Assembly: GCF_021343995.1 (NCBI RefSeq)
Contig: NZ_JAJTTE010000013.1
Coordinates: 1-64,000 of the forward strand
Direction of reading: 5' to 3'
Length of the DNA: 64,000 nucleotides
Source: Pseudonocardia terrae
GTDB lineage: Bacteria > Actinomycetota > Actinomycetes > Mycobacteriales > Pseudonocardiaceae
The translations under genes were made by a program, and so were the position numbers. The number at the start of each line of letters is the position of its first letter. The stretch's first letter is position 1. A model generated the notes under the pieces. It was not told where the DNA came from, searched no databases, and saw nothing but the letters and a program-made list of their open reading frames with translations. Positions 27,293 to 40,850 of this stretch are shown here, in pieces.

Positions 27293-27940
27293 TCAGGTCC
27301 AGAGGAACGTGACCCACACCCAGGCGTTGCCGGTGAGCTCGAGGTCGTCCCAGAACGTGCCGTCGGCCAGGTCGATGCCGGCCGGATTGGTGACCGGGTG
27401 GCCCTTCTCGTTCTTGCCCCCGTTGTAGCCGTTCTGGAACGCGGCCTGTGCCTCCGGGGTGCCCTGCGGGAGGTTCGTCCAGCTCTGCCGCACGGAAGGC
27501 GGGTTCCAGTAGTCGTCCGTGGTGTTCCACGGACCGACGTCCCAGACCGGAGCGATGACCGAGCGGCCGTTGTCCGCGTCGATCTTGACACTCTTCGTGG
27601 TGCCGCCCTTGGGGGAGAGGCCTCGACGGGACGGCAGCGCCACGAAGTGGTCGTGCGCCGTGATGATGTGCCCGTTGGCGGTCTGCCCGCCGACGAGGCC
27701 CTCGCGGGTGGCGAAGACCCGTAACCTCAGCGGAGTGGCCGACCGGGGTTCCTGCGCACCGGGCAGGCCCGCCGAACGACGACGCCGGGTGCCGATCAGG
27801 ACGAGCGCGGCGAACGCCGCCACGGCGAGCACCGCACCGATGACCGGTCGGCCGAGCAGCACGTTCCTGCCGCGGCCGGCCCGTGGGTCGGTGGCCAGTG
27901 GGTCCGCGGCGCTCGCGCCGCCGTCGGGGTTCTCGCTCAT
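27293..27940 (-). CDS. membrane-anchored protein with possible RlpA-like double-psi barrel
   Basis: 215 residues from ATG 27940. A charged N-terminus precedes one transmembrane segment (about 33-50), then a linker and an external domain. That domain (GQTANGHIITAHDHFVALPS, then NGRSVIAPVWDVGPWN) has the Gly-rich turn, His/Leu-Pro and V-x-D-x-GP elements of RlpA/expansin double-psi barrels, which bind or cleave cell-wall glycans. Asp at DVGP is in the catalytic-like position. The relation is weak and judged by eye. It converges on the merR gene. Confidence 0.55.
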   Translation of the reverse strand: MSENPDGGASAADPLATDPRAGRGRNVLLGRPVIGAVLAVAAFAALVLIGTRRRRSAGLPGAQEPRSATPLRLRVFATREGLVGGQTANGHIITAHDHFVALPSRRGLSPKGGTTKSVKIDADNGRSVIAPVWDVGPWNTTDDYWNPPSVRQSWTNLPQGTPEAQAAFQNGYNGGKNEKGHPVTNPAGIDLADGTFWDDLELTGNAWVWVTFLWT

Positions 27941-28038
27941 GCTGCACGCCTCCTGGTTCAGGTCTCCGACCAGGAGAGCACGCCGAGGTCCTGCCGACGG
28001 GCCGAGTACGTACAACTACGCAGCGCGAAGCGGGCTGC

Positions 28039-28341
28039 TCAGGCGGCGGGGCGGAAGGGGTCGTGGTCGGCGAGGAGCTTCTCCAGCCTCGCCTGGTCCA
28101 CCCGGTTGACGACGGTGAGGCGCTCCTGCTTGTCGCGGACCGTCTTGGCGAGGGTGAAGGCCGAGGTCGTCACGTAGAGGACCGCGACGGCGAGGAACGC
28201 CCGCACCCAGGGGTCGGCGGGCAGGTAGAGGACGCCGACCGTCACGGCGGCGAGCGAGACGACGAATGACGCCACCGCCTGGAGGTGGAAGGCCGCGGTG
28301 GTCGGCGGGACGGGGGCGGGACTGCGGTCCTGGCTGCTCAT
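28039..28341 (-). CDS. YiaA/YiaB two-helix membrane protein
   Basis: 100 residues. FHLQAVASFVVSLAAVTVGVLYLPADPWVRAFLAVAVLYVTTSAFTLAKTVRDKQE is the YiaAB two-helix domain, with a conserved ...AKTVRDK motif after the second helix. The function of the family is unknown. It diverges from the glycine riboswitch and gcvP. Confidence 0.8.
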   Translation of the reverse strand: MSSQDRSPAPVPPTTAAFHLQAVASFVVSLAAVTVGVLYLPADPWVRAFLAVAVLYVTTSAFTLAKTVRDKQERLTVVNRVDQARLEKLLADHDPFRPAA

Positions 28342-28426
28342 GCGGCGAGTCTGGCGGCGATCTCGGCGTGGTTCCTCGGTGGAACCACGGGATCCGGGGC
28401 TAGGCTGGGCGGGTAGTCGCCGAACC

Positions 28427-28642
28427 CGCGCGGGAGAGACCCGGTCGCACGTGGACCGGGCGCCGAAGGAGCAACTCCTCCCCGGAACCTCTCAGGCACC
28501 CGAGACCGCGCGGGCGAGACGCCTCTGGAAAGCGACGCCGGCGCGGCGACCACCGGGCCGGCGTCCGCCGACGGGGAAAGCCCGGCTTCGCCCGGGTGAA
28601 TCTCTCAGGCACCCGGGTACCCGGGTGGGGACAGAGGGGGAG
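28427..28642 (+). promoter_or_regulatory. tandem glycine riboswitch upstream of gcvP
   Basis: Two aptamers in series. The first runs from CGGGAGAGAC (28431-28440) through GCGCCGAAGGAGCAA and AACCTCTCAGGCACC (28487-28500) to CGCCTCTGGAAAGC (28520-28533). The second has GCCGACGGGGAAAGCCC (about 28567-28583), AATCTCTCAGGCACC (28599-28613) and closes with GACAGAGGGGGAGG (28630-28643). These are the conserved glycine-aptamer core elements. Glycine binding normally switches gcv genes on. The expression platform between 28643 and the GTG at 28693 was not resolved. Confidence 0.93.
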
Positions 28643-28692
28643 GGCAGCACGACCGGCATGCCGTCCTGCCCACCGCCCGAAAGGTCGTCCTC

Positions 28693-31617
<2,925 letters not shown>

Positions 31618-31660
31618 GTCTGCTTCTGCGCCGGCTCCCTCCGGGCCGGCCGATCGGCAC

Positions 31661-32548
31661 TCAGGCGGGCTGGACCGCGGGTTCGGTGAGGGCGGCGCAG
31701 AGGGCGAGCAGGCGGTCGCGGAGCGGGGCGGCCCGCTCCGCGAACCCCTGCTGCGCCCGCGCGTACTCGGCGCGGCCTCCGGGCGTCTCGATCGGGACCG
31801 GCGCATAGCCGCGGTCGGCGAGGTCGTAGGGGCTGGCCCGCATGTCGAGCTCGCGGACCTCGGCGGCCAGCGCGAAACAGTCGCCCAGCAGCTCCGCCGG
31901 CGTGGCCGGGAGCAGCTTGTACGCCCACTTGTAGAGGTCCATGGTCGCGTGCAGGCACCCCGGCTGCTCCAGCGCGACCTGGTCCTCGCGCCGCGGCTGC
32001 AACCGGTTGAGCGGGCGCGCCGCCGCGGTGAAGAAGCGGAACGCGTCGTGGTGGGTGCAGGTCACCGGCAGCGACTCGACGACGGCGTCGGTGCCGGCCG
32101 GGCCGAGCCGCAGCGGCACGCCACCGTGCCGCGGCCGGTCCGTGCGGTAGACCATCGCCCACTCGTGCAGCCCGAAGCAGCCGTAGCGGGCCGGCCGCGC
32201 GGCCGTGGCCGAGACCAGCCCGTGGACGAACCCGGCGGCGCGGCGCAGGCGCTCCGGCAGGCGTGCCGGATCGAGCACGACGCCCGCGCCGTCGGTCCGG
32301 TAGCCCGGCCGCTCGGCGAACTCGCCGATGTCGCCCAGCAGCCGCACCCCGGGGCCGGGCTGCCACTGCTCGAGCTGCGCGGGCCGCAGCGAGTAGTAGG
32401 TGAACAGGAAGTCCTGCACCGGATGCGGCTCCCGGCGGCGCCGGCGCTCGCGGTGCGGGAGCGTCCAGCGCTCCATCCGGGTGCGGTGGGCGGCCGCCCG
32501 GGCCCGCCACGCGGGCTCGTCCAGCTCCTCGGTCACCACGCCGGCCAC
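31661..32548 (-). CDS. conserved actinobacterial protein, function unproven (often called 3-methyladenine DNA glycosylase)
   Basis: 295 residues. Recognisable as a family common in actinobacteria by PHPVQDFLFTYYSLRPAQLEQW, YGCFGLHEWAMVYR, LPVTCTHHDAFRFFTAAARPLN and CLHATMDLYKWAYKLLP. Database entries frequently call it 3-methyladenine DNA glycosylase, but I see no helix-hairpin-helix/GPD motif or AAG fold marks to support that. Several His, Cys and Trp residues are clustered, possibly a metal or haem site. It converges on gcvP. Confidence 0.75.
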   Translation of the reverse strand: MAGVVTEELDEPAWRARAAAHRTRMERWTLPHRERRRRREPHPVQDFLFTYYSLRPAQLEQWQPGPGVRLLGDIGEFAERPGYRTDGAGVVLDPARLPERLRRAAGFVHGLVSATAARPARYGCFGLHEWAMVYRTDRPRHGGVPLRLGPAGTDAVVESLPVTCTHHDAFRFFTAAARPLNRLQPRREDQVALEQPGCLHATMDLYKWAYKLLPATPAELLGDCFALAAEVRELDMRASPYDLADRGYAPVPIETPGGRAEYARAQQGFAERAAPLRDRLLALCAALTEPAVQPA

Positions 32549-32573
32549 CGTACGCGGCGATCGGCCGGACTCC

Positions 32574-32978
32574 TCAGCCGACGTCGCGCGTCCCCGGACC
32601 GTCGTCCTCCACCCCGAACACGATGATGCGCCGCGGGTGGATGCGGATCACGCCGGGTCTGACGCCCGGGAAGGCCGTGGCCGGGTGGACGTCCGGAAGG
32701 GCCTCGGCGCGGCCCCGGATCTCCAGCGACCGCGGCCAGCGGCTGCCCGGCCTGCCCCCGTCGTCGACCAGCAGGGCGACCCGGCCGTCCCGCTGCACGT
32801 TGCGCCACTTCTGCGTGGACGGGTTGTCGAGGCCCGGCACGTCGACGGTGCCGGCCTCGGCGTCGACAAGGAAGCCCACGGCCTTCACCTGTGGCGCCCC
32901 CAACCTCGACAGCGTCGCGAGACGGGCGGTCCGGGTGCCGGTGAGGAACTCGAGCTCGGCGTCGGTGAAGATGCTCAT
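32574..32978 (-). CDS. PPOX-class F420-dependent oxidoreductase
   Basis: 134 residues. Split beta-barrel flavin/F420-binding protein: MSIFTDAELEFLTGTRTARLATL, then PQVKAVGFLVDAEAGTVDVPG, KWRNVQRDGRVALLVDD and a C-terminal IRIHPRRIIVFGVE. The family uses F420H2 to reduce diverse substrates. F420H2 would be supplied by the fgd product in this window. Its stop lies 25 bp from the start of the preceding same-strand gene. Confidence 0.88.
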   Translation of the reverse strand: MSIFTDAELEFLTGTRTARLATLSRLGAPQVKAVGFLVDAEAGTVDVPGLDNPSTQKWRNVQRDGRVALLVDDGGRPGSRWPRSLEIRGRAEALPDVHPATAFPGVRPGVIRIHPRRIIVFGVEDDGPGTRDVG

Positions 32979-33011
32979 GCGGCGAGGCTGCGCCCTGAAG
33001 CCGGGTCGAGG

Positions 33012-34050
33012 TCAAGCCCCGCTGGTGTGCGTGGCGTCCCGGACCGTGCCGACGTAGTGCTCGATCAGGTCCTCCATCGCCACCATCCCGACCGTGGCCC
33101 CGAGCCGGTCGACGGCGCGGGCGAGGTGTGCGCGGGTGGTGCGCAGGGCGGCGACGGCCTCGTCGAGCCGGGCGTCGGCCGGCACCTCGGGCAGGCCACG
33201 GACCCGGGTGGGCGGGATGACGGCGTCGGGATCGTCGATCACGTCGAGCACGTCCTTGACGTGCAGGTACCCGGTGAAACGGCCGTCCGGGGCGCGCAGC
33301 GGGAACCGGGAGAACCCGGTCTGCTCCACGGCGCGCTGGACGTCGCCGACCCGCGGCCGGACGGGCAGGGAGACCAGCTCCTCGGCGGGCACCAGCACGT
33401 CGCCGACGGTGGTCTCGGCGGACCGCAGGGTGCGGGAGATCCGGGTGGACTCCTCGTCGTCGAGCAGGCCCTCGCGGCGCGAGTCCGCGATCATCGCCGA
33501 CAGCTCGCCCGAGGTGAACGCCGTCTCCAGCTCGTCCTTGGGCTCGATCCGCAGCAGCCGCAGGCTCAGGTTCGCCAGGTGGTTGAACAGGTCGATGAAG
33601 GGCCGCATCACGGTCGTGAACACCAGGAACGGCGGCACGAGCAGGATCGCCGCGCGCTCCGGGCCCGCGATCGAGATGTTCTTCGGCACCATCTCGCCGA
33701 GCAGGATGTGCGCCACCGACACCAGCGCGAGCGAGAGCGCGAACGCGATGGGGTGCACCGCGGCCGCGGGCAGGCCCGCCCACTCCAGCGGTGCCTCGAT
33801 GAAGTGCGCCACCGCGGGCTCGCCCAGGCGGCCGAGCAGCAGGGACGCGATCGTGATGCCCAGCTGCGAGGCGGCGAGCATGCGGGCGAGGTCGGAGCTG
33901 GCGCGCAGCACGGTCCGCGCGCCGGCGACGCCGCTGTCGGCCATCGCCTCCAACCGGTCCTTGCGCGCGCTGATCAGGGCGAACTCGGCCATCACGAAGA
34001 ACGCGTTGGCCCCGAGGAGCAGGATCGCCGCGAGGACGGCGAGGACGTCG

Positions 34051-34058
<8 letters not shown>
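33012..34058 (-). CDS. CNNM/HlyC-CorC family membrane protein (short form)
   Basis: 348 residues. N-terminal DUF21 (CNNM) transmembrane domain (about 1-190) with ANAFFVMAEFALISARKDRLEAM, SQLGITIASLLLGRLGEPAV and LGEMVPKNISIAGPERAA, then a CBS pair (about 210-340). It stops after the CBS pair, without the CorC_HlyC domain found in the partner. CNNM proteins are implicated in Mg2+/Co2+ efflux. The start overlaps the partner's stop by 8 bp, so the two are translationally coupled and may form a heterodimer. Confidence 0.88.
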
Positions 34059-35379
<1,321 letters not shown>

Positions 35380-35837
35380 TCGGACCGCCGGGGCGGGGAG
35401 GGTCGATGCAGCCGGGCCGGGCCCGGCGCGCTACTGCCTGACGGTCCTGTGGACGCGGACGGCAACGGGACTCCTGTCGGACTCGGGTGCAGGCGCCCCG
35501 GACAGCGGTACCGGCGGCGCTCGGGCGAGTCTAGGGCGCGCGGCGCCGTCGCGCGCCCGATGGCGGCGGCACCCGCGACGGGTTCCGCCGGACGGACGCG
35601 GGAGGGGGTCCTCATCCCGTCCGGACGACGACCTCGCCCGCGCCGCGGACCTGCCGAAGCGTCGGGGCGGTCGAGCGCGGGGGTCGTCCCGGACATACCG
35701 CGCATCCTGCCGGAGCGTTCGATCGATCACCCCTCCGCGGCGGAGTGGTTCGCCCCACGTCGCCGGGTCGATCAGCCGCACGACGTCTAGGTTGGACCTC
35801 CATCGCACCCGAAGAACCCGACAGGACCGAGGTCCCG
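35380..35837. other. 458-bp divergent gap without a recognisable gene
   Basis: Lies between the divergent CNNM operon and coaA and must contain both promoters. Reading frames here are uninterrupted only because of high G+C and encode Arg/Pro/Ser-rich sequence without domains. It contains the perfect 13-mer dyad CTCCGCGGCGGAG (35733-35745). No RNA gene was recognised. Confidence 0.5.
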
Positions 35838-36860
35838 ATGCCCGCGACGGTGCAGGCCACAGAGCAGACCGACCGCCGTGCCCCACGGCACGTGCTCCCG
35901 CCCGGCGTCCCGGGCACCTCCCTCGTCCATCGCGACGGGGGCTCCTCGCCGTTCGTCGACTTCGACCGCGCCTCGTGGGCGCGGCTGGGGGAGACGAGCC
36001 CGCTGCCGCTCACCGCGGCGGAGCTGGAGCGGGTGCGCTCCCTGGGCGACGCGGTCGACCTCGACGAGGTCCGCGAGGTCTACCTGCCGCTGTCCCGGCT
36101 GCTGAACCTGCACGTGCAGGAGGGCGGGCGGCTCTACCGCGCCTACCGGACCTTCCTGGGCGGCACGGCCGCGCGCACGCCGTTCGTGATCGGGATCGCG
36201 GGTTCGGTCTCGGCGGGCAAGTCCACGACCGCGCGCCTGCTGCGATTGCTGCTCGCCCGCTGGCCCCAGCACCCGCGGGTGGAGCTGGTGACCACGGACG
36301 GGTTCCTCTACCCGAACGCCGAGCTGGAGCGGCGCGGGCTCATGCAGCGCAAGGGCTTCCCGGAGTCGTACGACCGCAGGGCCCTGCTGCGCTTCGTCAC
36401 CGAGGTCAAGGCGGGCCGGGCCGAGGTGACCGCGCCGGTCTACTCGCACCTGGTCTACGACATCGTCCCCGACGAGCGGCTGGTGGTCCGGCGCCCGGAC
36501 ATCCTGCTGATCGAGGGGCTCAACGTCCTGCAGCCGGCGTCGGGCAACACGGCCCTGACCGTCAGTGACTTCATCGACTTCTCGGTGTACGTCGACGCCG
36601 CGACCCCGGACCTGCGCCGGTGGTACGTCGACCGCTTCCTCAAGCTGCGCGAGACGGCGTTCCGCGACCCGGCCTCGTACTTCCGCCGCTACGCCGAGCT
36701 GGACCACGACGCGGCCATCGCGCACGCCGAGAACATCTGGGCGACGATCAACGGGCCGAACCTGGAGGAGAACATCCTCCCGACCCGCGGGCGGGCCAGC
36801 CTCGTCCTCACCAAGGGCCCCCGCCACGACGTCACGCGGATCCGGCTGCGGAAGGTGTGA
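35838..36860 (+). CDS. coaA: pantothenate kinase, type I
   Basis: 340 residues from ATG 35838. Phosphorylates pantothenate in the first committed step of CoA synthesis. P-loop [20 protein letters not shown] lies near residue 118, followed by [47 protein letters not shown] and [14 protein letters not shown]-terminal [22 protein letters not shown] and LRKV close the type I fold. Upstream in-frame codons to 35745 lack conservation. Homologues bind CoA as feedback inhibitor. Confidence 0.95.
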   Translation: MPATVQATEQTDRRAPRHVLPPGVPGTSLVHRDGGSSPFVDFDRASWARLGETSPLPLTAAELERVRSLGDAVDLDEVREVYLPLSRLLNLHVQEGGRLYRAYRTFLGGTAARTPFVIGIAGSVSAGKSTTARLLRLLLARWPQHPRVELVTTDGFLYPNAELERRGLMQRKGFPESYDRRALLRFVTEVKAGRAEVTAPVYSHLVYDIVPDERLVVRRPDILLIEGLNVLQPASGNTALTVSDFIDFSVYVDAATPDLRRWYVDRFLKLRETAFRDPASYFRRYAELDHDAAIAHAENIWATINGPNLEENILPTRGRASLVLTKGPRHDVTRIRLRKV

Positions 36861-36918
36861 CGGCGCAGGCCAGGGGGACCGGCGACTGTCCGATCTGTCC
36901 GGCTGGCAGGATGGGCGG

Positions 36919-37404
36919 ATGACCGCGGAGCACGTCCCGCCGCCCGATCACCCGGTCGAGACCGCCGAGCACGGCCCCGAGGATCCGGGGCTCACCGAGG
37001 AGGCCACCCGGCTGCGGCTGGCCGTCGGCCGGCTGCACCGGCGGATCCGGATCGACGGCGGGGACTCACTGCCCCCGCTGCAGCTCTCCGCGCTGGTGAC
37101 GATCGCGATGCACGGCCCGCTGCGGCTCTCCGAGCTGGCCAGACGCGAGGCCGTCACGGCCCCGACCATGTCCCGTGTCCTCGGGGCGCTCGACGACCAG
37201 GGCCTCGTCGTCCGCGCCCCGGACCCGCAGGACGCCCGCGGGGTGCTGATCACGCTGTCCGACAGCGGCCGGGTCCGGCTGGACGAGATCCGCACCCACC
37301 GCACCGCACTCGTCGCTCGCCGGCTGCAGCGCCTCGACGCCGAGCAGCGCGCCGTGATCCGGGCGGCGCTGCCCGCCATCGAGGCCCTGCTCGAGGACGA
37401 GTAA
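36919..37404 (+). CDS. MarR family transcriptional regulator
   Basis: 161 residues. Winged helix: LQLSALVTIAMHGPLRLSELARREAVTAPTMSRVLGALDDQGLVVRAPDPQDARGVLITLSDSGR, with dimerisation helices at both ends. An acidic N-terminal arm of about 30 residues precedes it. It converges on the DUF427 gene (20 bp between stops) and follows coaA by 58 bp; its ligand and targets are unknown. Confidence 0.88.
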   Translation: MTAEHVPPPDHPVETAEHGPEDPGLTEEATRLRLAVGRLHRRIRIDGGDSLPPLQLSALVTIAMHGPLRLSELARREAVTAPTMSRVLGALDDQGLVVRAPDPQDARGVLITLSDSGRVRLDEIRTHRTALVARRLQRLDAEQRAVIRAALPAIEALLEDE

Positions 37405-37424
37405 GACCCGAGAAGCGGGCAGGG

Positions 37425-38222
37425 TCAGGCCCGCTCGCCGTCCACCAGGACCTCGACGCCGTCGCCCCAGAAGCTGAGCAGCCCGGCGACCCGGGCCGAC
37501 TCCGGCAGCGGCGTCTCGTACTCCCAGGCCGCGTCGGCGATCTCGGTGCCGTCGGGCAGCACGGCGGTCCAGTAGCGGGCCTCGCCCTTGTAGGGGCACC
37601 GGCTCCGGGTGTCCGACGGGCGCAGCTCGACCTTCGCCGCGTCCTTCGGCAGATACCAGCGGTTGGGCAGGCCCGTCTCGGACAGCACCGCCGGCGCGTC
37701 GGACTCCGCGAGCACCGTGTCGCCGTGCCGGACCTGCACGTGGCGGCGGGTCGGCCGGACGTCGACGCGGGTGTACGGGTCGGTGAGGTGGGCGAAGACC
37801 TGCTCCTCCTCGTCGTACCAGGCGTCGAGGGCGTCCCAGTAGAAGGCGGCGTGGCCCTTCAGCCACGGGGCCTCGGGCTTCGGTTCGGGGTAGGACCAGA
37901 CGGCGTTCTCCGCGGTCCGGTCGCCCACGACCAGCGAGTGGTAGCTCGCGTCGCCCTTGAACGGGCAGTGGGTCGAGTGCTCCGTGGGCACGAGGACGTC
38001 GGGGTCGACGTCCTCGAACGGCACGTAGAGCACCGGGAGCAGCGCGGTCTCGTGGACCAGCATCCCGCGGGTGGTGTCGACGACCGTGCGGCCGGCGAAC
38101 TCGGCGCGGATGCGGCGCGGGAAGGGCTGGGCGAACAGCTTGTGGGCCGGGCCGTCGATCGCGTAGTTGACGGTGGTGGGCGCATCGGGGGCCAGGGGTC
38201 CCTCGCGTCGGGTGAGTCCCAT
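37425..38222 (-). CDS. DUF427 tandem-domain protein
   Basis: 265 residues from ATG 38222; upstream extension is poorly conserved. Two copies of the DUF427 beta-barrel: the first contains TRGMLVHETALLPVLYVPFEDV and THCPFKGDASYHSLVVGDR, the second SDAPAVLSETGLPNRWYLPKDAAK, SRCPYKGEARYWTAVLPDG and LLSFWGDGVEVLVDGER. The CP(F/Y)KG motif is the family hallmark. Biochemical function is unknown. Confidence 0.88.
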   Translation of the reverse strand: MGLTRREGPLAPDAPTTVNYAIDGPAHKLFAQPFPRRIRAEFAGRTVVDTTRGMLVHETALLPVLYVPFEDVDPDVLVPTEHSTHCPFKGDASYHSLVVGDRTAENAVWSYPEPKPEAPWLKGHAAFYWDALDAWYDEEEQVFAHLTDPYTRVDVRPTRRHVQVRHGDTVLAESDAPAVLSETGLPNRWYLPKDAAKVELRPSDTRSRCPYKGEARYWTAVLPDGTEIADAAWEYETPLPESARVAGLLSFWGDGVEVLVDGERA

Positions 38223-38337
38223 GTCACGGCCAACCCGGCTCCCCGGCGCGGCATTCCGCTCTGCTGCGTTCCGCCCGGTCGAAATCCCGCCGGGCGCGGT
38301 GAGTGGTGCCGGAGCCCCACTCACCGCGCACGGCGTG

Positions 38338-40215
38338 TCAGCGCAGGTCGAGCTCCACGTCGTAGTCCCGCAGCCAGGCGTCGACGTCGAGGACCCGCTC
38401 GAGCTGGAACCGGGCGTGCATCCCGGAGCCGCCGTCCAGCGGGGCGTCGATCCGCGCGGCGACGGCCTTGCGGTCGATCAGCGGGGCGGCAGGGGAGTCG
38501 TCGCGGCGCAGCAGTGCCGCGGCGCGCTCCCGCAGCTCCTTCTCGTAGGCGTCGTCCTGCGTCGACGGGTAGGGGCTCTTCACCCGCTGCACCACCGACT
38601 CGGGCAGCAGGTGCGCGGTGGCGTGCCGCAGCAGGCTCTTCTCGCGGCCGTCGAAGGTCTTGTGCGCCCAGGGTGCCCCGAAGACGTACTCGACGAGGCG
38701 GTGGTCGCAGAACGGCACGCGCACCTCCAGGCCCACGGCCATGCTCATCCGGTCCTTGCGGTCGAGCAGGTTGGGCAGGAACCGCGTGAGGTAGAGGAAG
38801 CAGATCTCCCGCATCCGCCGCTCGTGCGGGTCGTCGGCAGCCGGGCCGGTCAGCTCCGGGACCTCCGCGAGCGCGGCCCGGTACTGCGCGTCCAGGTGGC
38901 CGGGCAGGTCGAGCCGCCCGCTCAGCCCGGGGTCGAGCAGGCCGGGGTCGCCCGGGTCGGCCCTCATCATCCGGCCGGCGAGCCACGGGAAGGTGTCGGC
39001 CGCGACCGTGTCCGCGTCGTGGAAGTCCCGGTACCCGCCGAACACCTCGTCCGCGGACTCGCCCGAGAGCGCCACCGTCGACCGCTCCCGGACCGCCCTG
39101 AACAGCAGGTACAGCGAGGTGTCCATGTCGCCGAGGCCCATCGGCAGGTCCCGGGCGTGCAGCGCGGCGCGCCGGACGTCGGGGTCCATGAGCTGCTCGG
39201 TCGACAGCCGGATGTCGGTGTGGTCCGTGCCGACGTGCGCGGCGACCTCCCGGACGTAGGGGGCGTCGGGCGTGCCGCGGACGTCGTCGGCGCGGAAGTT
39301 GTCCTCGTAGCCGGTGAAGTCCACCGCGAAGGACCGGATCCGGCCGTCGGTGTACTGCGCGGCGAGCGCGGTCAGCGCGCTGGAGTCGAGTCCGCCGGAC
39401 AGCAGGGTGCACAGCGGGACGTCGGCGACGAGCTGGCGGCGGGCGGTGTCCTCGAGCAGCTCGGCGACCCGGCGGACGGTGGTCGGGACGTCGTCGGTGT
39501 GCCCGGTGTCCGCGAGCTGCCAGTACCGCTCCTCGCGCACGCCCTCGCGGGTGACGCGCACGACCGCGCCCGGCGGCACCTCGCACATCCCGGCGAACAC
39601 CGCGTTCGACGGGTCGTGCACCCACGCCAGCAGCCGGCGCAGCCCGTCGAGCGTGACCCGCCGCTCCACCCGCGGGTCGGCGAGGATCGCCTTGGGCTCG
39701 GAGGCGAACAGCACGCCGTCGGCGGTGGGCAGGTAGTAGAGCGGCTTGATCCCGAGCCGGTCCCGGACCAGCACGAGCTCCTGCGCCGCCGGGTCCCACA
39801 GCGCGTAGGCGAACATGCCGTTCATCCGCCGGACGGCCTCGCGCGGGTCGCGCCGGCCCCACTCACGGTGGGCGTGCAGCACGACCTCGGTGTCGCTGTC
39901 CGTGCGGAACGTGTGCCCGGCCGCGGTGAGCTCCGCACGGAGCTCACGGAAGTTGTAGGTCTCGCCGCTGTACACGAGCACGGCCTCCGGCACGTCCGTC
40001 CCCGGCCGGGGCGGCAGGGCCATCGGCTGCCGCCCGCCCGGGACGTCGATCACCGCCAGCCTGCGGTGCCCGAGCGCCGCGTGGGCGTCGAGGTGGAGGC
40101 CCTCGTCGTCCGGCCCCCGGCAGGCCATGGTCGCCGTCATCGCGGCGAGGACCTCCCGCCGCTCGTCCTCGCGCCGGTCCTGCCGGAAGTCCACACCACC
40201 GCAGATACCACACAT
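38338..40215 (-). CDS. asnB: asparagine synthase (glutamine-hydrolysing)
   Basis: 625 residues. Cys2 of MCGICGGV is the N-terminal nucleophile of the glutaminase half, with EAVLVYSGETYNFRELRAEL and a DSDTEVVLHA segment. The synthetase half has the pyrophosphate loop PLCTLLSGGLDSSALTAL near residue 275 and SGESADEVFGGYRDF. It makes Asn from Asp, ATP and Gln, or acts as an amidotransferase on a modified substrate in secondary metabolism or cell-wall amidation. It diverges from a MarR gene that may control it. Confidence 0.9.
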   Translation of the reverse strand: MCGICGGVDFRQDRREDERREVLAAMTATMACRGPDDEGLHLDAHAALGHRRLAVIDVPGGRQPMALPPRPGTDVPEAVLVYSGETYNFRELRAELTAAGHTFRTDSDTEVVLHAHREWGRRDPREAVRRMNGMFAYALWDPAAQELVLVRDRLGIKPLYYLPTADGVLFASEPKAILADPRVERRVTLDGLRRLLAWVHDPSNAVFAGMCEVPPGAVVRVTREGVREERYWQLADTGHTDDVPTTVRRVAELLEDTARRQLVADVPLCTLLSGGLDSSALTALAAQYTDGRIRSFAVDFTGYEDNFRADDVRGTPDAPYVREVAAHVGTDHTDIRLSTEQLMDPDVRRAALHARDLPMGLGDMDTSLYLLFRAVRERSTVALSGESADEVFGGYRDFHDADTVAADTFPWLAGRMMRADPGDPGLLDPGLSGRLDLPGHLDAQYRAALAEVPELTGPAADDPHERRMREICFLYLTRFLPNLLDRKDRMSMAVGLEVRVPFCDHRLVEYVFGAPWAHKTFDGREKSLLRHATAHLLPESVVQRVKSPYPSTQDDAYEKELRERAAALLRRDDSPAAPLIDRKAVAARIDAPLDGGSGMHARFQLERVLDVDAWLRDYDVELDLR

Positions 40216-40272
40216 TTCGCGCGCCCCTCCTCGTCACGTCGTGTAACGCCTTCGTAACGTAGCCGTGATCGG

Positions 40273-40303
40273 ATTGCACGGCGAAACATTGCAGGGCGCA
40301 ATG
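40273..40303. promoter_or_regulatory. ATTGC repeat and dyad between asnB and marR
   Basis: CATTGC-AGGGC-GCAATG (40287-40303) is a perfect 6-bp inverted repeat, preceded by another ATTGCA at 40273. It lies midway between divergent asnB and a MarR gene, a typical place for a MarR operator. Confidence 0.5.
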
Positions 40304-40356
40304 CGGGTACGATCGATTCATGCCCGAACGACCGATTTCAGCGGAGGAGTGATCCC

Positions 40357-40848
40357 GTGACGTCGACCACTGGTGCGGTCGCGCCCGAGGTACCGGGACA
40401 GGACTCGCTGCACCGCCTCGAACACGAGATCACCGTGCTGATCCGCCGAACCATGGAACCCGTCTGGTCCGGCGGCTACGGCACCCACGACGCCGTGGAC
40501 CGCTACACCTATCCGGTGCTCGCCGCGCTCGACGAGAACGGGGCGCAGTCGCTCACCGTCCTCACCGCGGGGCTCGGCGTGAGCAAGCCGACGGCGAGCC
40601 GGCAGGTCTCCCGGCTCTCCCGTGCGGGGCTCGTCGAGGTCCGGCCGGACGAGCGCGACTCCCGCTCCGTCGTCGTGTCGCTCACCGCCGAGGGCCTGGC
40701 CCAGCGCGAGCTCGTGCGCGCGGCCCGGCTGCGCCCGCTGCAGGCCGTGCTCGAGGCGTGGCCGCAGGAGGACCGGGAGTCGCTCGGCATGCTGCTCGAA
40801 CGGTTCAACGAGGACCTCGACACGTACCGGGAGCAGGGCGGACGCTAA
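40357..40848 (+). CDS. MarR family transcriptional regulator
   Basis: 163 residues from GTG 40357. Winged helix VLAALDENGAQSLTVLTAGLGVSKPTASRQVSRLSRAGLVEVRPDERDSRSVVVSLTAEG, flanked by dimerisation helices (SLHRLEHEITVLIRRTMEP; LGMLLERFNEDLDTYREQ). It is divergent from asnB with a shared 141-bp region containing a dyad, so autoregulation and control of asnB are plausible. Confidence 0.88.
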   Translation: MTSTTGAVAPEVPGQDSLHRLEHEITVLIRRTMEPVWSGGYGTHDAVDRYTYPVLAALDENGAQSLTVLTAGLGVSKPTASRQVSRLSRAGLVEVRPDERDSRSVVVSLTAEGLAQRELVRAARLRPLQAVLEAWPQEDRESLGMLLERFNEDLDTYREQGGR

Positions 40849-40850
40849 GC

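Noticed and set aside
31661..32548. 3-methyladenine DNA glycosylase function
   Set aside because: The name is common in databases for this family, but no helix-hairpin-helix-GPD or AAG-type motif is visible, so it was not used as the call.
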